Positions 6,626 to 9,568 of a DNA stretch of 9,568 bases are shown piece after piece; the first letter of the stretch is position 1; each line of letters begins with the position of its first letter. The notes under the pieces were generated by a model. It did not search any database. It saw nothing but the letters and a program-made list of their open reading frames with translations, and was not told the origin of the DNA. Origin of the DNA: Spirochaetaceae bacterium. GTDB lineage: Bacteria > Spirochaetota > Spirochaetia > Sphaerochaetales > Sphaerochaetaceae. Position numbers and translations under genes: made by a program. Location: positions 1-9,568 of the forward strand of contig JAENWY010000070.1 in the NCBI GenBank assembly GCA_016649775.1, written 5' to 3'.

Positions 6626-6631
6626 AGGAGG
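6626..6631 (+). promoter_or_regulatory. Orphan strong Shine-Dalgarno in the AEC leader
   Basis: AGGAGG is the best ribosome binding site in this stretch, yet the only start codon nearby (ATG, 6633) is one base away and opens just ATG-ATA-TAC-TAA. The permease ATG is about 40 bases further on with a weak GGAT site. A loose fold is possible: TCTTC (6612-6616) with GAAAGA around a TATA loop, enclosed by TCATT (6601-6605) and AATGA (6632-6636). It could be a minigene or standby site, or a relic of a lost gene start. Confidence 0.3.
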
Positions 6632-6669
6632 AATGATATACTAACCAAAATTTAAAATTTGGATTGTTT

Positions 6670-7620
6670 ATGGAAAATTTATTATTTGCACTTAATGTAG
6701 TATCTCCAATATTTATTTTACTTGCTCTTGGAGCACTATCTAGAGCACTAGGATGGGTTAAAATTGATACGTTAAATGATTTAAATACGTTTATTTTCAG
6801 ATTACCTCTTCCTTTAATGCTCTTTTATAATATTTATAAGATGAATAGAGGAACAACTTTTGAGGGAGACACAATAAAGCTTATATTCTTAATTATTGGA
6901 GTATTTACGGCTGTTGTTGTTTTCCTTTCTATAATATTAAACAAAACTACCGAACTTAGTAACCCACAAAAAGGGTCATTAGTTCAAGCTTGGTTTAGAG
7001 GCAATACAATAATATTTGGTCTTCCTCTTGCAACTTCACTATATGGTGAAAATGGATTAGGAATTGTTTCAATAATCATAATCACTGCTATTGCAACCTC
7101 AAATATACTAGCTGTCATACTTCTAGAACTTTACCAAGGTAAAAATATTAATACTCTTGTGCTAATAAAGAGTATTATAAAAAATCCTCTATTAATTGCA
7201 GCTTTCATAGGATTTCTCATATTCTTTTCTGGAATAAGATTACCCTCAATCATTGATAAACCATTTACCCAACTTTCTAAAACAGCAACTCCCCTAGCCT
7301 TTATTGTTTTAGGAGGAACACTTGAAATATCTAAAATAGGCAAGAATATAAAGCTTATTTTAGTGGGCACTTTCGGACGACTTGTTACTACTCCTCTAAT
7401 AATTATACTAATTGGCCTAGCAATTGGATTGAGAGGCAATTATATTGGCTCTATCATAGCAACAATGGCAACTCCTGTTGCTGTTGTTTCCTATACAATG
7501 AGTAAAGAAATGGGTGGAGATGCTGAACTATCGGGACAACTTGTTGTAGTAAGTACATTTTTATCTGTAATAACACTGTTTTTTTGGATATTTATTGCAA
7601 AGACTGCGGGAATATTATAA
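6670..7620 (+). CDS. AEC-family (auxin efflux carrier-like) permease 1
   Basis: This 316-residue inner-membrane transporter has about ten hydrophobic segments arranged as two similar halves, the layout of the AEC family. Members move small organic acids such as malate or malonate, or other metabolites; the substrate here cannot be told. Visible family features are NVVSPIFILLALGALS at the N-terminus, the first-half motif FRLPLPLMLFYNIY, the amphipathic segment QKGSLVQAWFRGNTIIFGLPLA, and TPLAFIVLGGTLE opening the second half. The ATG at 6670 is chosen over an in-frame TTG two codons earlier because it aligns exactly with the start of the downstream paralogue and shares its leader (GGAT, two bases, TTTATGGA). 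The following permease starts 9 bases after this stop. Confidence 0.9.
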   Translation: MENLLFALNVVSPIFILLALGALSRALGWVKIDTLNDLNTFIFRLPLPLMLFYNIYKMNRGTTFEGDTIKLIFLIIGVFTAVVVFLSIILNKTTELSNPQKGSLVQAWFRGNTIIFGLPLATSLYGENGLGIVSIIIITAIATSNILAVILLELYQGKNINTLVLIKSIIKNPLLIAAFIGFLIFFSGIRLPSIIDKPFTQLSKTATPLAFIVLGGTLEISKIGKNIKLILVGTFGRLVTTPLIIILIGLAIGLRGNYIGSIIATMATPVAVVSYTMSKEMGGDAELSGQLVVVSTFLSVITLFFWIFIAKTAGIL

Positions 7621-7629
7621 GGATAATTT

Positions 7630-8580
7630 ATGGATAATTTATTACTTGCATTAAATGTTGTATTTCCTATATTTGTACTCTTAGGAATTGGATATCTTTC
7701 CTCTCATCTGGGATGGATAAGTAAAAAATCTCTAACAGATTTGAACAGATTCGTTTTTAGATTACCTCTTCCTCTTGTATTATTTTTAAATGTTTACAAT
7801 ATGGATCAAGGGTTTCATATTGATAATAATACGCTAAAAGTTGTTTCAGTTATATTTTTCACTTTAACTTTTACTACAATTTTCATGCCCTTAATTCTTA
7901 ACAAGAAAACTCATTTAAATAATGGACAAAAAGGTGTATTAACCCAAGCTTGGTTTAGATGTAATGCTATCATTTTTGGTCTTCCCGTTATTTTATCTCT
8001 CTATGGTGATAAAGCCTATAGTGAAACCAGTATAGTTATTATAACAACAGTGCCTCTTTTAAATGTACTTGCTGTTGTTTTATTAGAACTTTATAGTGAA
8101 AAAACAATTAAGCCCTTAAGATTAATTATTAACATATTTAAAAATCCTCTTATTATAGGAGCTTTATTTGGCTTTATCTTCTATGGCTTTAATATAAAGA
8201 TTCCATACATAATATTAAATCCAATGAATAGTATTTCTAAAGTAGCAACGCCCTTGGCTTTTATAATTCTAGGAGGAACTTTAGAATTATCTAAAATGGA
8301 AAATAATATTAAACTAATTCTGCTTGGTGCTCTAGGAAGATTAATAGTAGTACCATTAATAGCAATATTAGGATGTCTGGCTTTAGGCGTCACAGGGGTA
8401 GGAATAGGAGTAGTCATGGGTTGTCTTGCTGCGCCTGCAGCAGTTAGTAGTTTTACAATGGCTGCAGAAATGAATAGTGATGCGGAGCTTGCTGGACAAA
8501 TTGTTGTAGTTTCTACATTATTATCTATTATTACAATTTTCCTTTGGATTTTTATTCTTGCAACTCTTGGACTTATTTAA
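7630..8580 (+). CDS. AEC-family (auxin efflux carrier-like) permease 2
   Basis: This 316-residue membrane permease has the same length as its upstream neighbour and resembles it throughout. Both share NLL.ALNVV.PIF.LL, FRLPLPL.LF.N.Y.M, QKG.L.QAWFR.N.IIFGLP, KNPL.I.A..GF, ATPLAFI.LGGTLE.SK and DAEL.GQ.VVVST.LS. About ten membrane segments in two halves are expected. A clear AAGGA site precedes the ATG by 6 bases and overlaps the upstream stop region, so both are made from one mRNA. The tandem pair is most simply an old duplication. The two copies differ in loops and in some membrane residues, so they may have different substrates or act together as a heterodimer; that part is speculation. Confidence 0.9.
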   Translation: MDNLLLALNVVFPIFVLLGIGYLSSHLGWISKKSLTDLNRFVFRLPLPLVLFLNVYNMDQGFHIDNNTLKVVSVIFFTLTFTTIFMPLILNKKTHLNNGQKGVLTQAWFRCNAIIFGLPVILSLYGDKAYSETSIVIITTVPLLNVLAVVLLELYSEKTIKPLRLIINIFKNPLIIGALFGFIFYGFNIKIPYIILNPMNSISKVATPLAFIILGGTLELSKMENNIKLILLGALGRLIVVPLIAILGCLALGVTGVGIGVVMGCLAAPAAVSSFTMAAEMNSDAELAGQIVVVSTLLSIITIFLWIFILATLGLI

Positions 8581-8620
8581 ATAATTATATTAGCAATTCA
8601 TGATTTCTCAAATTATTTCA

Positions 8621-8650
8621 TTGACCAAACAAATTCTATAATCCTATAAT
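8621..8650 (+). promoter_or_regulatory. Promoter of the Crp/Fnr gene, possibly giving a leaderless mRNA
   Basis: TTGACC (8621-8626) and a perfect TATAAT (8645-8650) are 18 bases apart. Starts normally fall 6-8 bases past the -10, here 8656-8658, which coincides with the A of the ATG at 8658. A second TATAAT (8637-8642) has no matching -35. Confidence 0.6.
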
Positions 8651-8657
8651 TAACAAA

Positions 8658-9314
8658 ATGAAAGAATACATAGAAACAATAAAAAAAGCTCCAATATTTA
8701 AAAATTTTAGTGAAGAAAATATAATTAAATTTCTTGGATGCTCAAAAGCTAAAGTTAAAATCTATAAAAAAAATGAAATTATTTTTTTAGCTGGTAACCT
8801 CAGTGAAAATATAGGCTTAATAATTGAGGGAGTAGCTCATGTAATCAGAGAAGATTTCTGGGGTAATAAAACAATTGTTGGAGAATTACACGAAAATGAA
8901 ATATTCGGGGAAGTATTTGCAATTCAAAATATTCCTTTAGAGAATACAGCTATTGCAAAAACAACTGTTAAAATATTATTAATTAATACAGATTTGATAC
9001 TAAATCCTTGTCAAGAAGGTTATGTATTTCATGATACGATTTTAATAAATCTAATAATGATACTAGCTAAAAAAACTATGGCAATGAACAGAAAACTAGA
9101 GCATATTACTAAAAGAAATATGAAAGATAAAATATTATCCTATCTATCTAGGGTATCTGAAAAAGAAAAGAAAAAAACCTTTGTTATTCCGTACAACAGA
9201 ACTGAACTTTCAGAGTTCTTATGTGTTGATAGAGCAGCTCTCAGTAAGGAACTTTCCAAGCTACAAAAAGAAGGTTTAATAAATTATAAAAAGAATGAAT
9301 TTACTCTAAATTAG
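8658..9314 (+). CDS. Crp/Fnr-family transcriptional regulator
   Basis: This 218-residue protein has an N-terminal cyclic-nucleotide-binding-like beta-roll (about residues 15-115, with IIFLAGNLSENIGLIIEGVAHVI and the turn GELHENEIFGEVFAIQN), a long dimerisation helix (about 125-160) and a C-terminal winged helix-turn-helix (RTELSEFLCVDRAALSKELSKL, about 181-202). It lacks the N-terminal cysteine cluster of FNR (only scattered C28, C118 and C189). The loop after GEVFAIQN reads ENTAIA instead of the CRP Arg-Ser signature, so cAMP binding is doubtful and the signal is unknown. There is no Shine-Dalgarno before the ATG (only TAACAAA), and the next internal Met is far into the protein, so this start is the only good one. 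It lies 77 bases after the AEC pair and could regulate those permeases; that is inferred. Confidence 0.9.
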   Translation: MKEYIETIKKAPIFKNFSEENIIKFLGCSKAKVKIYKKNEIIFLAGNLSENIGLIIEGVAHVIREDFWGNKTIVGELHENEIFGEVFAIQNIPLENTAIAKTTVKILLINTDLILNPCQEGYVFHDTILINLIMILAKKTMAMNRKLEHITKRNMKDKILSYLSRVSEKEKKKTFVIPYNRTELSEFLCVDRAALSKELSKLQKEGLINYKKNEFTLN

Positions 9315-9384
9315 CACTTTATATCACTAAAAAAGAACTAATTTATTGATTTTAAATGTTTTTCATGTTTTTTTTCAAATAGGG

Positions 9385-9414
9385 TTGATTAGATAAGCAC
9401 TTTACTGTTATATT
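9385..9414 (+). promoter_or_regulatory. Promoter of the tRNA genes
   Basis: TTGATT (9385-9390) and TATATT (9409-9414) have an 18-base spacer and end 14 bases before the tRNA-Lys gene, a normal short tRNA leader. The T-rich run at about 9356-9376 just upstream may help end the Crp/Fnr transcript, though its hairpin is weak. Confidence 0.55.
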
Positions 9415-9428
9415 CCAACTCGTTGCAA

Positions 9429-9501
9429 GGGCTGCTAGCTCAGTAGGTAGAGCAACGCCCTTTTAAGGCGTGGGTCAATGGTTCGAATCCATTGCAGCTC
9501 A
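9429..9501 (+). tRNA. tRNA-Lys (anticodon TTT)
   Basis: All arms fold. The acceptor GGGCTGC pairs with GCAGCTC (one G-U pair). The D-stem is GCTC/GAGC, the anticodon stem ACGCC/GGCGT around CTTTTAA gives anticodon TTT, and the T-stem AATGG/CCATT holds loop TTCGAAT. The discriminator base is A9501. The next bases are TCT, so the 3' CCA is not encoded and must be added enzymatically. The length is 73 nt. Confidence 0.97.
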
Positions 9502-9514
9502 TCTCTTGTAATAT

Positions 9515-9568
9515 GTCTTCTTCGTCTAGTGGTTAGGACACCGGGTTTTCATCTCGGCAACACGAGTT
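9515..9568 (+). tRNA. tRNA-Glu (anticodon TTC), 3' end cut by the window
   Basis: The gene starts with acceptor GTCTTCT and the typical glutamate D-arm TCGTCTAGTGGTTAGGACA. The anticodon stem CCGGG/CTCGG encloses TTTTCAT, giving anticodon TTC. The window ends inside the T-arm. It lies 13 bases after tRNA-Lys and is probably processed from the same transcript. Confidence 0.93.

Noticed and set aside
7131..7439. 102-codon open frame on the complement of the first AEC permease
   Set aside because: Shadow of hydrophobic codons in an intact transporter gene. A similar shadow appears at the matching place of the duplicate (8181-8417), which is expected from the paralogy and not evidence of a gene.
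8181..8417. 78-codon open frame on the complement of the second AEC permease
   Set aside because: Same explanation as the shadow in the first copy; no ribosome binding site or independent context.
8600..8621. ATGA-N14-TCAT imperfect symmetry before the Crp/Fnr gene as an autoregulatory site
   Set aside because: It lacks the core of CRP (TGTGA) or FNR (TTGAT) half-sites and has little symmetry beyond four bases per arm.
9315..9380. T-rich stretch after the Crp/Fnr gene as an intrinsic terminator
   Set aside because: The T runs are good but the only preceding hairpin (around AAATGTTTTTCAT) is short and A/T only, so I did not list it as a terminator.

Overview
The window is AT-rich DNA from a bacterium (my rough estimate is around 30% GC). 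Genes are tightly packed and use A-rich Shine-Dalgarno sites and mostly AGA arginine codons. The gene set (hexuronate catabolism, a NifX-like protein with a DUF134 protein, AEC permeases, Crp/Fnr) fits a low-GC anaerobe such as a clostridium, a fusobacterium or a host-associated spirochaete. The tRNA-Lys gene has no encoded CCA, which leans mildly away from the common Firmicutes pattern. I cannot fix the taxon from the sequence.

Region 1 (1-5060) is a hexuronate (glucuronate) catabolism locus of two converging transcription units. On the + strand, uxaC has its own near-consensus promoter. On the - strand, uxuB, uxuA and a FadR-type GntR regulator form a compact operon. Together they encode glucuronate to fructuronate (UxaC), fructuronate to mannonate (UxuB) and mannonate to 2-keto-3-deoxygluconate (UxuA). 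The two units meet at a hairpin that can act as a terminator for both. The same 17-bp sequence with a perfect 14-bp palindromic core lies at the start of both units, in the same orientation relative to each gene. It is the obvious candidate operator of the regulator encoded at the operon's end. KDG kinase, KDPG aldolase and a hexuronate transporter are not in the window.

Region 2 (5061-5773) is about 700 bases with no confidently called gene. It holds one possible 38-residue membrane peptide with a good ribosome binding site, a possible short decayed reading frame, and the promoter region of the next operon.

Region 3 (5774-8580) is a run of + strand genes: a NifX/NifB-C-terminal-like protein, a DUF134 helix-turn-helix protein with a cysteine cluster, and two tandem AEC-family permeases of equal length (316 residues) that look like an old gene duplication.

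Region 4 (8581-9568) holds a Crp/Fnr-family regulator without the FNR cysteine cluster. Its promoter is so close to the ATG that the mRNA may be leaderless. A tRNA-Lys(TTT) and the 5' part of a tRNA-Glu(TTC) cut by the window edge follow.

Most of the window is ordinary metabolism and I did not find a convincing new defence, mobile or RNA system. The best leads are the paired operators, the possibly leaderless Crp/Fnr gene and the unexplained intergenic region.
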